64,000 nucleotides of DNA from Mycobacterium sp. (GCA_003987775.1 RXJD01000060.1:1-64000), one strand, 5' to 3'. Counted from the first letter of the stretch, positions 1 through 8,017 are shown. The notes: a model not told the origin generated them from the letters alone. A program made the numbers and translations.

Positions 1-144
1 AACCTCGCCGGCATCCTCAACACCGGCACCTACATCACCGGCCTCTACAACACCGGCATCAACAACTTCCAAACCCCCGACCTCATCACCGGCATCGGCA
101 ATATCGGCGCCAATATCACCGGATTCTTCCGCCAGTTGTTCTGA
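1..144 (+). CDS. PPE-MPTR family protein, C-terminal fragment
   Basis: The window opens in frame inside a coding sequence ending at TGA 142-144. The 47 residues have the NxGxxN cadence (for example LNTGTYITGLYNTG) of the C-terminal pentapeptide-repeat region of PPE-MPTR proteins, and end in a hydrophobic TGFFRQLF tail. PPE-MPTR proteins are mycobacterial ESX-secreted or surface proteins of mostly unknown function. The N-terminal PPE domain lies outside the window, so the subfamily is inferred from the repeat style alone. Confidence 0.75.
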   Translation, partial: NLAGILNTGTYITGLYNTGINNFQTPDLITGIGNIGANITGFFRQLF

Positions 145-180
145 TCCACAGCGGTTTTCGGGGTGTTACCGTTGGCGACG

Positions 181-516
181 GTGCATGAGCTCTCGCTGTG
201 CCAGGCGATCGCCGGGGTGGCCAAGTCCCACGCCGCGGGTCGTCACGTCGACCTGGTGCGGGTGCGGATCGGCGCCCTGCGGCAGGTCGTGCCCGAATCC
301 CTGTCCTTCTGCTGGACGCTGGTGCGCGATGCCGAGGACATGCCGGACGCCGAGTTGCACATCGAACACGTCGCCGCGCAGATCCGCTGCCGTGCCTGCG
401 GCCGCGGGTCGGAGGTCACTTCGCCGTGGTCCATCTGGTGTCCGGAATGCGAAAGTCCCGACGTCGAAGTGCTGTGCGGCAACGAGTTTCTGGTGATTTC
501 ACTCGACGTGTCCTGA
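181..516 (+). CDS. hypA: Hydrogenase nickel incorporation protein HypA
   Basis: HypA is the nickel metallochaperone that delivers Ni to the large subunit of [NiFe]-hydrogenases. The 111-aa product starts MHELSL; the Met-His N-terminus supplies the nickel ligand His2 of the family. A zinc site is visible as CRAC (near residue 75) and CPEC (near residue 102). I chose GTG 181 because only this start leaves His at position 2; GTG 163 would add six residues and bury the ligand. It lies 36 bp after the PPE stop and 278 bp before the hydrogenase structural genes. Its usual partner HypB is not in the window. Confidence 0.92.
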   Translation: MHELSLCQAIAGVAKSHAAGRHVDLVRVRIGALRQVVPESLSFCWTLVRDAEDMPDAELHIEHVAAQIRCRACGRGSEVTSPWSIWCPECESPDVEVLCGNEFLVISLDVS

Positions 517-794
517 AATCCCGTCCGTACAAGGTTATTTCAGCGTAAGCGATCTTGCGAAAGGTCCGCAGCAGAAGAACTGACGGAACCGAAAATAAAC
601 TACGCCCGTTGCGTGCCAGACGATTTGATCGAAGCGGTCACGTTATGCAATGCGTGTGCAACTGAAGTTCTGGCACATCGAACCGTTGACATTGCTCCCC
701 ACCGCGAGTAGGCCTGAAAATAGCGCCGTGCAAGTGGGCCGACGGTCGACTCCGGCGGCGTAGGGGTCTCAGCCCGGCCCCGGAAAGCTGCACT
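517..794 (+). promoter_or_regulatory. Probable promoter region of the hydrogenase cluster
   Basis: This 278-bp gene-free stretch precedes the hydrogenase small-subunit gene and is AT-richer than its surroundings (about 535-725). A perfect TTGACA hexamer lies at 686-691. The best -10 candidate at normal spacing, TAGGCC at 709-714, is poor, so the exact promoter is uncertain. I found no clear DosR-type or CRP-type palindrome. That the region drives the cluster is inferred from position. Confidence 0.35.
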
Positions 795-1850
795 ATGCCC
801 ACAGAAGCAGCAGTCAAAGCAGAACAAACGTTGATTCACGTTCTGTGGATCAACGCCGGCCTCAGTTGCGACGGTGATTCGGTGGCGTTGACTGCCGCCA
901 CCCAGCCCAGCGTCGAGGAGATCGCCCTAGGTGCCCTCCCCGGTCTCCCGCAGGTCGCCGTCCACTGGCCGCTGATCGATTTCGAATGCGGACCCAACGG
1001 AGGCGCCGACGACTTCCTGGAATGGTTCTTCAAGGCCGATCGAGGCGAGCTCGAGCCATTCGTGCTGGTTGTCGAAGGGTCCATTCCGAACGAGCAGATC
1101 AAGAGCGAAGGCTATTGGTGCGGCTTCGGCAACGACCCGGCCACCGGCCAACCGATGACCACCAGCGAGTGGCTGGACCGGCTGGCACCCAAGGCCACCG
1201 CAATCGTCGCCGTCGGCACGTGCGCGACCTATGGCGGCATCCACGCCATGGCCGGCAACCCGACCGGCGCGATGGGTGTGCCCGACTACCTCGGGTGGGA
1301 CTGGAAGAGCAAGGCCGGCATACCGATCGTCTGCGTGCCGGGCTGCCCGATCCACCCGGACAACCTGGCCGAGACGTTGACATACCTGCTGTACATGGCG
1401 ACCGGCCAGGCACCGATGATCCCGCTCGATGACGCCCTGCGCCCCAAGTGGTTGTTCGGCCAGACCGTGCACGAAGGGTGCGACCGAGCGGGCTACTACG
1501 AGCAGGGCGACTTCGCCACCGAGTACGGTTCGCCGAAATGCATTGTCAAACTTGGCTGTTGGGGCCCCGTGGTGAAGTGCAACGTGCCCAAGCGGGGCTG
1601 GATCAACGGCATCGGAGGCTGCCCGAACGTCGGCGGCATCTGCATCGGGTGCACGATGCCCGGCTTCCCGGACAAGTTCATGCCGTTCATGGACGAGCCG
1701 CCCGGCGGCAAACTGTCCAGCACCGCCTCGGGTCTGTACGGGACCGTGATCCGAAGCCTGCGTCACATCACGGCGAAGACCGTTGACAAGGAACCGCGTT
1801 GGCGCCACAAGGGCACCGAACTGGTCACCGGCGCCCGCCGTACCTGGTGA
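795..1850 (+). CDS. hhyS: [NiFe]-hydrogenase small subunit, group 1h (HhyS type)
   Basis: Electron-transfer subunit of an uptake hydrogenase, 351 aa, carrying three Fe-S clusters. Near the N-terminus the usual CxxC of the proximal cluster is C25-D-G-D28, so one ligand Cys is replaced by Asp. The structurally solved actinobacterial-type hydrogenase of Cupriavidus necator has this three-Cys-one-Asp proximal cluster. Other visible ligand regions are C143 (GTCATYGG), C184, H226/C229, C249, C255, and the medial-cluster Cys around 276-286. There is no twin-arginine signal or C-terminal membrane helix, so it should be cytoplasmic unless anchored by a partner. The large subunit follows after 54 bp. 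This enzyme class oxidises atmospheric H2 in M. smegmatis and Streptomyces. Confidence 0.93.
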   Translation: MPTEAAVKAEQTLIHVLWINAGLSCDGDSVALTAATQPSVEEIALGALPGLPQVAVHWPLIDFECGPNGGADDFLEWFFKADRGELEPFVLVVEGSIPNEQIKSEGYWCGFGNDPATGQPMTTSEWLDRLAPKATAIVAVGTCATYGGIHAMAGNPTGAMGVPDYLGWDWKSKAGIPIVCVPGCPIHPDNLAETLTYLLYMATGQAPMIPLDDALRPKWLFGQTVHEGCDRAGYYEQGDFATEYGSPKCIVKLGCWGPVVKCNVPKRGWINGIGGCPNVGGICIGCTMPGFPDKFMPFMDEPPGGKLSSTASGLYGTVIRSLRHITAKTVDKEPRWRHKGTELVTGARRTW

Positions 1851-1904
1851 ACGGCTCAGTTCACCATTCCCAGAGAGCCGTCTAGACGGAGAGCAGTATT
1901 CGCT

Positions 1905-3707
1905 ATGACAACCATCATTCCCGAACCGTCAACGTCCAAGCGGGAACCCGGTCAGCTCGTCGAGATGGCCTGGGACCCCATCACCCGGATCGTCGGCAGC
2001 CTCGGCATCTACACCAAGATCGACTTCGAGAACCGTGAAGTGGTCGAGTGCCACAGCACGTCGTCGATCTTCCGGGGCTACTCGATCTTCATGAAGGGCA
2101 AGGACCCGCGCGACGCCCATTTCATCACCAGCCGCATCTGCGGTATCTGCGGCGACAACCACGCCACCTGCTCCTGCTATGCGCAGAACATGGCCTACGG
2201 CGTCAAGCCGCCGCACATCGGCGAATGGATCGTCAACCTGGGCGAGGCCGCGGAATACATGTTCGACCACAACATCTTCCAGGAAAACCTGGTGGGCGTG
2301 GACTTCTGCGAGAAGATGGTCGCCGAGACCAACCCCGGTGTGCTGGCCAAGGCGGAGAAGACCGCCGCACCACATGCCGACGCGCACGGGTACAAGACGA
2401 TCGCCGACATCATGCGCTCGCTGAACCCGTTCAGCGGTGAGTTCTACCGCGAGGCACTGCAAGTCAGCCGCTGGACCCGAGAGATGTTCTGTCTCATGGA
2501 AGGTCGGCACGTGCATCCCTCCACGCTGTACCCCGGCGGGGTGGGCACCGTGGCCACCATCCAGCTGATGACCGACTACATGACCCGGTTGATGCGCTAC
2601 GTCGAGTTCATGAAGAAGGTCGTCCCGATGCACGACGACCTGTTCGACTTCTTCTACGAGGCACTGCCCGGCTACGAGAAGGTCGGCCTGCGCCGCACCC
2701 TGCTGGGCTGCTGGGGGTCGTTCCAGGATCCCGAGGTGTGCAACTTCGAGTACAAGGACATGGAGCGCTGGGGCAACGCGATGTACGTCACCCCGGGCGT
2801 CGTCGTCGACGGCAAGCTGCTCACCCATTCCCTGGTCGACATCAACCTGGGCATCCGGATCCTCTTGGGCAGTTCGTATTACGACGACTGGACCGACCAG
2901 GAGATGTTCGTCAAGACCGATCCGCTGGGCAACCCGGTGGACCGTCGGCACCCGTGGAACCAGCACACCAACCCGCATCCGCAGAAGCGCGAAATGGACG
3001 GCGGCAACTACAGCTGGGTGATGTCGCCGCGCTGGTTCGACGGCAAGGACCACCTGGCGCTCGACACCGGTGGCGGCCCACTGGCCCGGTTGTGGTCGAC
3101 CGCGCTGGCCGGCCTGGTCGATATCGGCTACGTCAAGGCCACCGGCAACAGCGTCAAAATCAACCTGCCCAAGACGGCGCTGAAGGGCCCGGTGGAGTTC
3201 GAGTGGAAGGTGCCCAGGTACGGCTCGAACACGATCGAGCGCAACCGCGCCCGCACCTACTTCCAGGCGTACGCGGCCGCCTGCGGACTGTACTTCGCCG
3301 AACAGGCACTGGCCGAGATCCGTGCCGGGCGCACCAAAACCTGGGAGAAGTTCGACGTGCCCGACGAGGGCATCGGCTGCGGGTTCACCGAGGCGGTGCG
3401 CGGCGTGCTGAGCCACCACATGGTGATCAGGGACGGCAAGATCGCCAACTACCACCCGTATCCGCCGACCCCGTGGAACGCCAACCCGCGTGACAGCTAC
3501 GGCACGCCGGGCCCCTACGAGGACGCGGTGCAGGGGCAGCCGATCTTCGAGGAGAACGACCGGGAGAACTTCAAGGGCATCGACGTGATGCGCACCGTGC
3601 GCAGCTTCGATCCGTGCCTGCCTTGCGGCGTGCACATGTACCTGGGCAAGGGCAAGACGCTGGAGAGACTGCACACACCCACCCAGTCACCCGCAGCCGG
3701 TGAGTGA
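1905..3707 (+). CDS. hhyL: [NiFe]-hydrogenase large subunit, group 1h (HhyL type)
   Basis: Catalytic subunit of 600 aa that oxidises H2 at the Ni-Fe(CN)2CO centre. Both metal-binding motifs are intact: the N-terminal RICGIC (Cys79, Cys82, followed by H86) and the C-terminal DPCLPCGVH (Cys571, Cys574, His577). A 23-residue tail after His577 should be removed by the endopeptidase encoded at 7283. Long tracts such as YMFDHNIFQENLVG and the GNYSWVMSPRWFDG region are typical of group 1h and unlike the group 2a Huc enzyme. The next reading frame starts within its last codons, so translation is coupled. Confidence 0.94.
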   Translation: MTTIIPEPSTSKREPGQLVEMAWDPITRIVGSLGIYTKIDFENREVVECHSTSSIFRGYSIFMKGKDPRDAHFITSRICGICGDNHATCSCYAQNMAYGVKPPHIGEWIVNLGEAAEYMFDHNIFQENLVGVDFCEKMVAETNPGVLAKAEKTAAPHADAHGYKTIADIMRSLNPFSGEFYREALQVSRWTREMFCLMEGRHVHPSTLYPGGVGTVATIQLMTDYMTRLMRYVEFMKKVVPMHDDLFDFFYEALPGYEKVGLRRTLLGCWGSFQDPEVCNFEYKDMERWGNAMYVTPGVVVDGKLLTHSLVDINLGIRILLGSSYYDDWTDQEMFVKTDPLGNPVDRRHPWNQHTNPHPQKREMDGGNYSWVMSPRWFDGKDHLALDTGGGPLARLWSTALAGLVDIGYVKATGNSVKINLPKTALKGPVEFEWKVPRYGSNTIERNRARTYFQAYAAACGLYFAEQALAEIRAGRTKTWEKFDVPDEGIGCGFTEAVRGVLSHHMVIRDGKIANYHPYPPTPWNANPRDSYGTPGPYEDAVQGQPIFEENDRENFKGIDVMRTVRSFDPCLPCGVHMYLGKGKTLERLHTPTQSPAAGE

Positions 3708-4582
3708 GGAGATGGTGGATGTCCCGCAGAACTCCGACTCGGAAGCGCAATGGCGCGCCGCGGGCGATCGGATCCAGACGCTGCTGGATTCCTTCGCCGC
3801 CGGCGGGACGGCCGCCTACGAGCGGGCGCAGCACCTGGTGCGCGAAGTGGTCGGGCTTTACGGCGCTGGGCTGGAACGGATTCTGGCCCACGCGGGCCCC
3901 GAGTTGACCGAGCGGCTGGCCACCGACGACCTGGTGGCCAGCCTGCTCCTGGTGCACGGTCTGCATCCGCACGATATGCGGCGCCGGGTGTCCGAGGCGC
4001 TCGACCGGGTGCGGCCCTACCTGGGATCGCACGGCGGGGACGTCGATCTCATCGAGATCGACGTCCGGCACGGTGCGACTCGCATTCCAGGGCAGCTGCA
4101 AGAGTTGTCCCTCCTCGGCGGTGACATTGGAGCTCGCGGTGGAAGACGCGATCAGAGCTGCCGCACCGGAGATCACCGACATCGAGGTGGTGACGACCGC
4201 ACGGACCGACGTGATCCCGGCCGAATCCCTGCTGGCCCCGATGCGTTCGGGTGCAGTCCCTGCCTGGCACGCCGCGCCGGAGTTGGCCGGCCTGGCACCC
4301 GGCGAGGTGGCGGGCTTCCTGATCGCCGCCGTTCCGGTGCTCGCCTGCCGGGTGGACCAGCGGATCTTCGTCTACCGGGACCGCTGCCCGGTCTGTGCGG
4401 ACACTCTGGCCGGGGCACTGCTGCACGGAATCATGCTCGAATGCCCCAGGTGCGGAACGCAATTCGACGTCGTTCGGGCCGGCGCCGGGCCCGGCGGCCA
4501 CCTGGAGCCGCTGCCGCTGCTGGAGCGCGACGGAGTGCTGTCGGTGGCGCTGCCGCGCGAGATGCTGGGGGCTTCGGCATGA
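3700..4582 (+). pseudogene. hhyE: NifU/Rieske-like Fe-S protein of the hydrogenase (HhyE type), split by a frameshift
   Basis: The gene reads in one frame from GTG 3700 to about 4072 (ending with the first half of a NifU C-terminal domain, HGGDVDLIEIDV) and then continues in the +1-shifted frame from about 4073 to TGA 4582 (LAFQGSCKSCPSSAVTLE, the CxxC half of the same domain). The second half goes on into a Rieske-like fold where CPVC and CPRCG occupy the positions normally held by CxH and CxxH. In M. smegmatis the gene after hhyL encodes such a protein, proposed to pass electrons from the hydrogenase to the respiratory chain. Here a one-base insertion or two-base deletion near 4072 breaks it. 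It may be a real lesion or a sequencing error: both halves keep good coding character and the overlaps with neighbours are intact. Confidence 0.82.
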
Positions 4583-5202
4583 GCGGTCCCTACGACGTGT
4601 TGACCCGTATCACCAGCCGGCGGCCCCCCGAGCCGGCCGGCGAACGGTGCGACATGTGTGCCGAGTCGATTGCCGACGAGCACCAGCACGTGGTCAATGT
4701 GGCTGGCCGACAACTGATGTGCGTGTGCCGCGGCTGCTACCTGCTGTTCACCGACCCGCACGCCGAACTGCGCTACCGCGCGGTGCCCGACCGGTATCTG
4801 GCATTCCCCGGGTTCGCGCTCGACCGCCGGGCGTGGGAGGCGATGCAGATTCCCGTCTCAGTAGCGTTCTTCTTCACCAACTCCGCGCTGGGCCGCACCG
4901 TCGCGTTCTACCCCGGCCCGGCCGGTGCCTGCGAGTCCGAGCTGGAGCTGGACATTTGGGAGGCGATCCGGGCCGCCGACCGCCGCGTCGACCTGCTCGC
5001 CGACGACGTCGAGGCGCTGCTGGTGCGGGTACCGGAAAGTGGTTCGCCGCAGACGTTTCTGGTGCCGATCGACGCCTGCTACGAATTCGTCGGCCGGCTG
5101 CGGATGCTGTGGCGCGGCTTCGACGGTGGCCAGCAGGCGCGACACTTCATCGACGACTTCTTCGCGCAGATCGCCGCCCGGGCCCGGGATACCCTGCCAT
5201 GA
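4579..5202 (+). CDS. DUF5947 family protein of hydrogenase cluster
   Basis: A 207-aa protein beginning MSGPYDVLTRI at ATG 4579, which overlaps the stop of the upstream Fe-S gene (ATGA). It resembles DUF5947 proteins, which I know from actinobacterial group 1h hydrogenase operons. The N-terminal part has a potential metal site, CDMC (near residues 25-28) and CVCRGC (near 50-55), spaced like a zinc ribbon. No membrane segment or signal peptide is visible. Because the upstream gene is frameshifted, an uninterrupted frame runs from 3700 to 5202, but residues between about 4073 and 4578 in that frame are not a real protein. The function is unknown; a role in assembly of, or electron transfer from, the hydrogenase is inferred from context. 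Confidence 0.8.
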   Translation: MSGPYDVLTRITSRRPPEPAGERCDMCAESIADEHQHVVNVAGRQLMCVCRGCYLLFTDPHAELRYRAVPDRYLAFPGFALDRRAWEAMQIPVSVAFFFTNSALGRTVAFYPGPAGACESELELDIWEAIRAADRRVDLLADDVEALLVRVPESGSPQTFLVPIDACYEFVGRLRMLWRGFDGGQQARHFIDDFFAQIAARARDTLP

Positions 5203-5849
5203 CCGAGCACCTGGATGTGTCGTTCGCCGTGCTGGACGTGGCGCCCGAACCCTATGCCGTCACACCGATACTGACCGCACGTATCGGCGTCGTCGCCGAG
5301 GACCCCGTGCACGCGATCGCGCTGCGCTGCCAGGTCCGCATCGAACCACTGCGCCGCTCCTACACCGACGAGGAGGCCGCCGGCCTCACCGACCTGTTCG
5401 GCACCCGGGATCGCTGGGCGACCACCCAGCGCACCTTTCTGTGGCAGCACTGCGGCGCGATGGTGCCGGGATTCGCCGGCAGCACGACGGTGGCGCTGCC
5501 GCTGGAGTGCACCTACGACTTCGAGGTCACCGCGGCGAAGTACCTGCACGCGCTCCGCGACGGTGCACTGCCCCTGCAATTCCTGTTCAGTGGAACCATT
5601 TTCGTGAAGTCCGCGCGAGGATTCTCGGTGCAGCAGGTGTCCTGGGACTGCGAGGACCGCTACGACATGCCGGTCAGTGTGTGGCGCGACCTCGTCGCCC
5701 TGCACTACCCCAACACCGGTTGGGTGCGTCTGCGGCACGAGACCGTCTCGGCGCTGGCCGGTTACAAGTCGGCGCACGGCCTGCTCGATCTCGACCATGC
5801 GGTGACCGCGCTCCTGACCGAGTCGGCAGTACGGGAGATGGCACCATGA
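5199..5849 (+). CDS. DUF6084 family protein of hydrogenase cluster
   Basis: A 216-aa protein starting at ATG 5199, overlapping the previous stop by 4 bp (ATGA) and ending in another ATGA overlap, so it is translated as part of one coupled unit. The sequence begins MTEHLDVSFAVLDV and is probably a beta-rich soluble domain. No cofactor motif, signal peptide or membrane helix is evident. It resembles DUF6084 proteins, found as I recall beside DUF5947 in actinobacterial hydrogenase operons. Function is unknown; conserved neighbourhood suggests hydrogenase maturation or complex assembly. Confidence 0.78.
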   Translation: MTEHLDVSFAVLDVAPEPYAVTPILTARIGVVAEDPVHAIALRCQVRIEPLRRSYTDEEAAGLTDLFGTRDRWATTQRTFLWQHCGAMVPGFAGSTTVALPLECTYDFEVTAAKYLHALRDGALPLQFLFSGTIFVKSARGFSVQQVSWDCEDRYDMPVSVWRDLVALHYPNTGWVRLRHETVSALAGYKSAHGLLDLDHAVTALLTESAVREMAP

Positions 5850-7162
5850 GCTGGGACCAAGCCCGCGCCGTCGCGGACGCGGTGCTCTACGAGGGGTACC
5901 TGCTCTATCCCTATCGCGGGACATCGAGCAAGAATCAATCCCGTTGGCAATTCGGCGTACTCGGCCCACCCGGTGCTGCCGCGGCCGGACTCGGCGAGGA
6001 CGAGGCACTGGCGGCGCAGTTCCTGGTCCGCTCGGGTGATGCGATCACCCTGGTGGTGCGTTTCCTGCAACTGCAACACCGTCAGGCCCAACGAGAGGTC
6101 GCCGGCGGCTTCGAGTCGCTCGACGCGCTCAGCACCGCAGCCGGGTCCTGGCTCACCTGGGACGAAGCGGTGGAGTGCGAGCTTTCGTTCGGCCCGTTGG
6201 CTTTCGACGACGCGCCATTCGACCTGCCTGTACTGGCCTGCGCCGCGACCGAGATCGAGTCCGTCGGCGGCGGCCGCCTGGTCCGGGATCGGCGCGAGGT
6301 ACGCGCTCACCTCACGGTCTCCGCCGAGACGGATGGGGATCTGCTGCGAATGTCCCTGCGGCTGGCCAACACCGGGACGACGGCCGGCGACAAGCGCGAC
6401 GCGCTGGCCCGCTCGATGATCGGCTGCCACGTGATCGCCGCGGTCGAAGGCGGTGAGTTCGTGTCGCTGTTGGAGCCACCGGCCGCCGCGGCGGGCGCGG
6501 CAACACGGTGCCGGCACCATCGGTGTTTCCCGGTGCTGGCCGGACCGCCGGATGCCCGCGACATGCTGCTGATCTCGCCGATCATCCTCTACGACCACCC
6601 CGAGGTGGCCGAACAGAGCAGCACCGCACTGTACGACTGCACGGAGATCGACGAGATCCTCACGCTGCGCGTGATGACGATGACCGACGACGAGAAGGCG
6701 CAGGCCCGGGCCACCGATCCACGCGCTGCGCAGATCATCGACCGGTGTGACGCGATGTCCGCCGAGGACATGGGCCGCCTGCACGGAGTGTTGCGCGATC
6801 CCCACCGGGCCGCCGGGCTCGTTCCCGACGTACCCGACGGTATCGACTGGTGGGATCCACTGGCCGACAACGCGGTCCGCCCGGATGTCGACGCCGTGCT
6901 GGTGCACGGAGTGCGGGTGGCGCGCGGCAGCCGGGTCGTGTTGCGACCGCGCCGCAACGCCGACGCCCAGGACATCTTCGTGGTCGGCAAGACCGCCCGC
7001 GTCACCTCGGTGCACCAGGACGTCGAGGGCAACAGCCACGTGGCGGTGGTGGTGGAGGACGACCCGGCGGCCGACCTGCACGACTGGTACGGCCGCTACC
7101 TGTACTTCTCCCCCGACGAAATCGAACCGCTCACCGAAAGGAACCCGTCATGGATGTCTTAG
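5846..7162 (+). CDS. Uncharacterised 438-aa protein of hydrogenase cluster
   Basis: The product starts MSWDQARAVADAVLYEGYLLYPYR and has no signal peptide or membrane helix. The middle (near residues 200-230) holds a histidine/cysteine-containing stretch TRCRHHRCF, and the C-terminal third (about 345-425) resembles a small beta-barrel: GSRVVLRPRR, DIFVVGKTARV, HVAVVVEDD. I do not recognise a characterised family. It is coupled upstream (ATGA) to the DUF6084 gene and overlaps the following 39-aa membrane-peptide gene by 13 bp. The start is well supported by the overlap. A role specific to the group 1h hydrogenase is inferred only from position. Confidence 0.78.
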   Translation: MSWDQARAVADAVLYEGYLLYPYRGTSSKNQSRWQFGVLGPPGAAAAGLGEDEALAAQFLVRSGDAITLVVRFLQLQHRQAQREVAGGFESLDALSTAAGSWLTWDEAVECELSFGPLAFDDAPFDLPVLACAATEIESVGGGRLVRDRREVRAHLTVSAETDGDLLRMSLRLANTGTTAGDKRDALARSMIGCHVIAAVEGGEFVSLLEPPAAAAGAATRCRHHRCFPVLAGPPDARDMLLISPIILYDHPEVAEQSSTALYDCTEIDEILTLRVMTMTDDEKAQARATDPRAAQIIDRCDAMSAEDMGRLHGVLRDPHRAAGLVPDVPDGIDWWDPLADNAVRPDVDAVLVHGVRVARGSRVVLRPRRNADAQDIFVVGKTARVTSVHQDVEGNSHVAVVVEDDPAADLHDWYGRYLYFSPDEIEPLTERNPSWMS

Positions 7163-7269
7163 GTTGGATATTCCTTGCGCTCATCGCGCTGGTCGTCGCG
7201 GCCGCAGTGGGCCTGGGCCTGGCGTCCCTGCCGGATGCCAAGCGGTACCTGCGATTGCGGCGCATGTAG
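7150..7269 (+). CDS. 39-aa single-helix membrane peptide (DUF6893-like)
   Basis: A small gene of 39 codons starting at ATG 7150, inside the end of the preceding gene in another frame. The peptide begins MDVLGWIFLALIALVVA, has one strongly hydrophobic helix (about residues 5-25), and ends in a basic tail KRYLRLRRM, predicting N-out/C-in orientation. A GAAAGG-type ribosome binding site lies about 7 nt upstream (near 7137-7142). It resembles the short DUF6893 proteins. Since neither hydrogenase subunit has a membrane anchor, a small helix co-translated in the operon could tether the complex or bring it to the quinone pool; this is inference. Confidence 0.7.
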   Translation: MDVLGWIFLALIALVVAAAVGLGLASLPDAKRYLRLRRM

Positions 7270-7282
7270 GTCGGGACGGCCC

Positions 7283-7768
7283 GTGGCAGCGCGCATTCTG
7301 GTAGCCGGCATCGGCAACATCTTCCTCGGCGACGACGGTTTCGGCTCCGAGGTGGCACGACTCACCGACGTTCCGCGCGATGACGCACACGTCGTCGACT
7401 ACGGCATCGGCGGCATGCATCTGGCATACGACCTGCTCGATGAGTGGGACGCGCTCATTCTCATCGATGCCATCCCCGGCCGCGGCAGTCCGGGAAGGTT
7501 GCACGTCTTCCAGGCCGACCACGACAGCGATTCCGGTGCAACCGGTTTGGACGCGCACAGCATGGATCCCCAGGCGGTGTTCGCCAGCCTGCGGGCATTG
7601 GGCGGCGCCCCGCCCTACACCGTCATCGTCGGATGCGAGGCCGGCAGCGTCGAGGAACACCTGGGACTGACCGAACCGGTCGCCGCCGCCGTCCCGCGCG
7701 CCGTCCGCGCGGTGCGCAAAATCGTTGCGGCGTTGCAGGCTTCGGCACCGGCAGAGCGGCAGTGCTGA
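7283..7768 (+). CDS. Hydrogenase maturation endopeptidase (HyaD/HupD family)
   Basis: This protease removes the C-terminal peptide of the large subunit after nickel insertion. The 161-aa product has the family N-terminus (AGIGNIFLGDDGFG, with the metal-contacting acidic residues), the central LILIDAIPG segment with its Asp, a His in DAHSMDP, and the C-terminal VGCEAGSVEEHLGLT block. I chose GTG 7283, placing the start seven residues before the GNIFLGDDG motif as in relatives. Its final codon overlaps the start of hypC (TGATG). It presumably acts on the 23-residue tail of the large subunit encoded at 1905. Confidence 0.9.
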   Translation: MAARILVAGIGNIFLGDDGFGSEVARLTDVPRDDAHVVDYGIGGMHLAYDLLDEWDALILIDAIPGRGSPGRLHVFQADHDSDSGATGLDAHSMDPQAVFASLRALGGAPPYTVIVGCEAGSVEEHLGLTEPVAAAVPRAVRAVRKIVAALQASAPAERQC

Positions 7769-8016
7769 TGTGTCTGGGGATTCCCGGCCGGGTGATCGGG
7801 GTGCTGGAGGGATACGAGGGCCAACTCGCCCTGGTCGACGTCGCCGGGGAGCAGCGCAAGGTCAACATCGGGATGCTGCCGGAGGAGATCTTCGAACCGG
7901 GCGACTGGGTGATCATCCACATGGGCTTCGCCGTGCAGAAGACCGACCGCGCCGGGGCCGAGGAGGCCATGGCAGGCCTGCAACTGATGGGCCGGGGCCC
8001 TGCGGAGGGCGGTTGA
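7768..8016 (+). CDS. hypC: Hydrogenase assembly chaperone HypC (first copy)
   Basis: An 82-aa HypC/HupF chaperone beginning MCLGIPG. Cys2 is the family residue that binds the Fe(CN)2CO moiety together with HypD and then hands it to the large subunit. The core beta-barrel signature (LVDVAGEQRKVNIGML, GDWVIIHMGFAV) is complete. It overlaps the endopeptidase stop and is one base upstream of hypF, so all three are coupled. A second complete HypC is encoded at 12835 and a HypC-like domain at 10324, suggesting that one copy may serve the large subunit directly and another the HypD/HypE cycle. Confidence 0.92.
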   Translation: MCLGIPGRVIGVLEGYEGQLALVDVAGEQRKVNIGMLPEEIFEPGDWVIIHMGFAVQKTDRAGAEEAMAGLQLMGRGPAEGG

Positions 8017-8017
8017 G

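Noticed and set aside
655-677. TGTG...CACA in the hydrogenase promoter region as a CRP-type site
   Set aside because: The half-sites are 15 bp apart instead of the 6-8 bp typical for CRP, and the outer bases do not match.
671-690. TGGCAC before hhyS as a sigma-54 promoter
   Set aside because: The -12 GC element is not at the right spacing, and mycobacteria lack sigma-54.
1929-3674. 581-codon minus-strand open frame opposite the hydrogenase large subunit
   Set aside because: The plus frame is an unambiguous hydrogenase; the antisense frame has no recognisable domain and is a high-GC artefact.
3700-5202. A single 500-aa protein spanning the Fe-S gene and the DUF5947 gene
   Set aside because: The middle of this frame (about 4073-4578) is low-complexity Arg/Gly and lacks the CxxC motifs that appear in the other frame; it is open only because of the frameshift.
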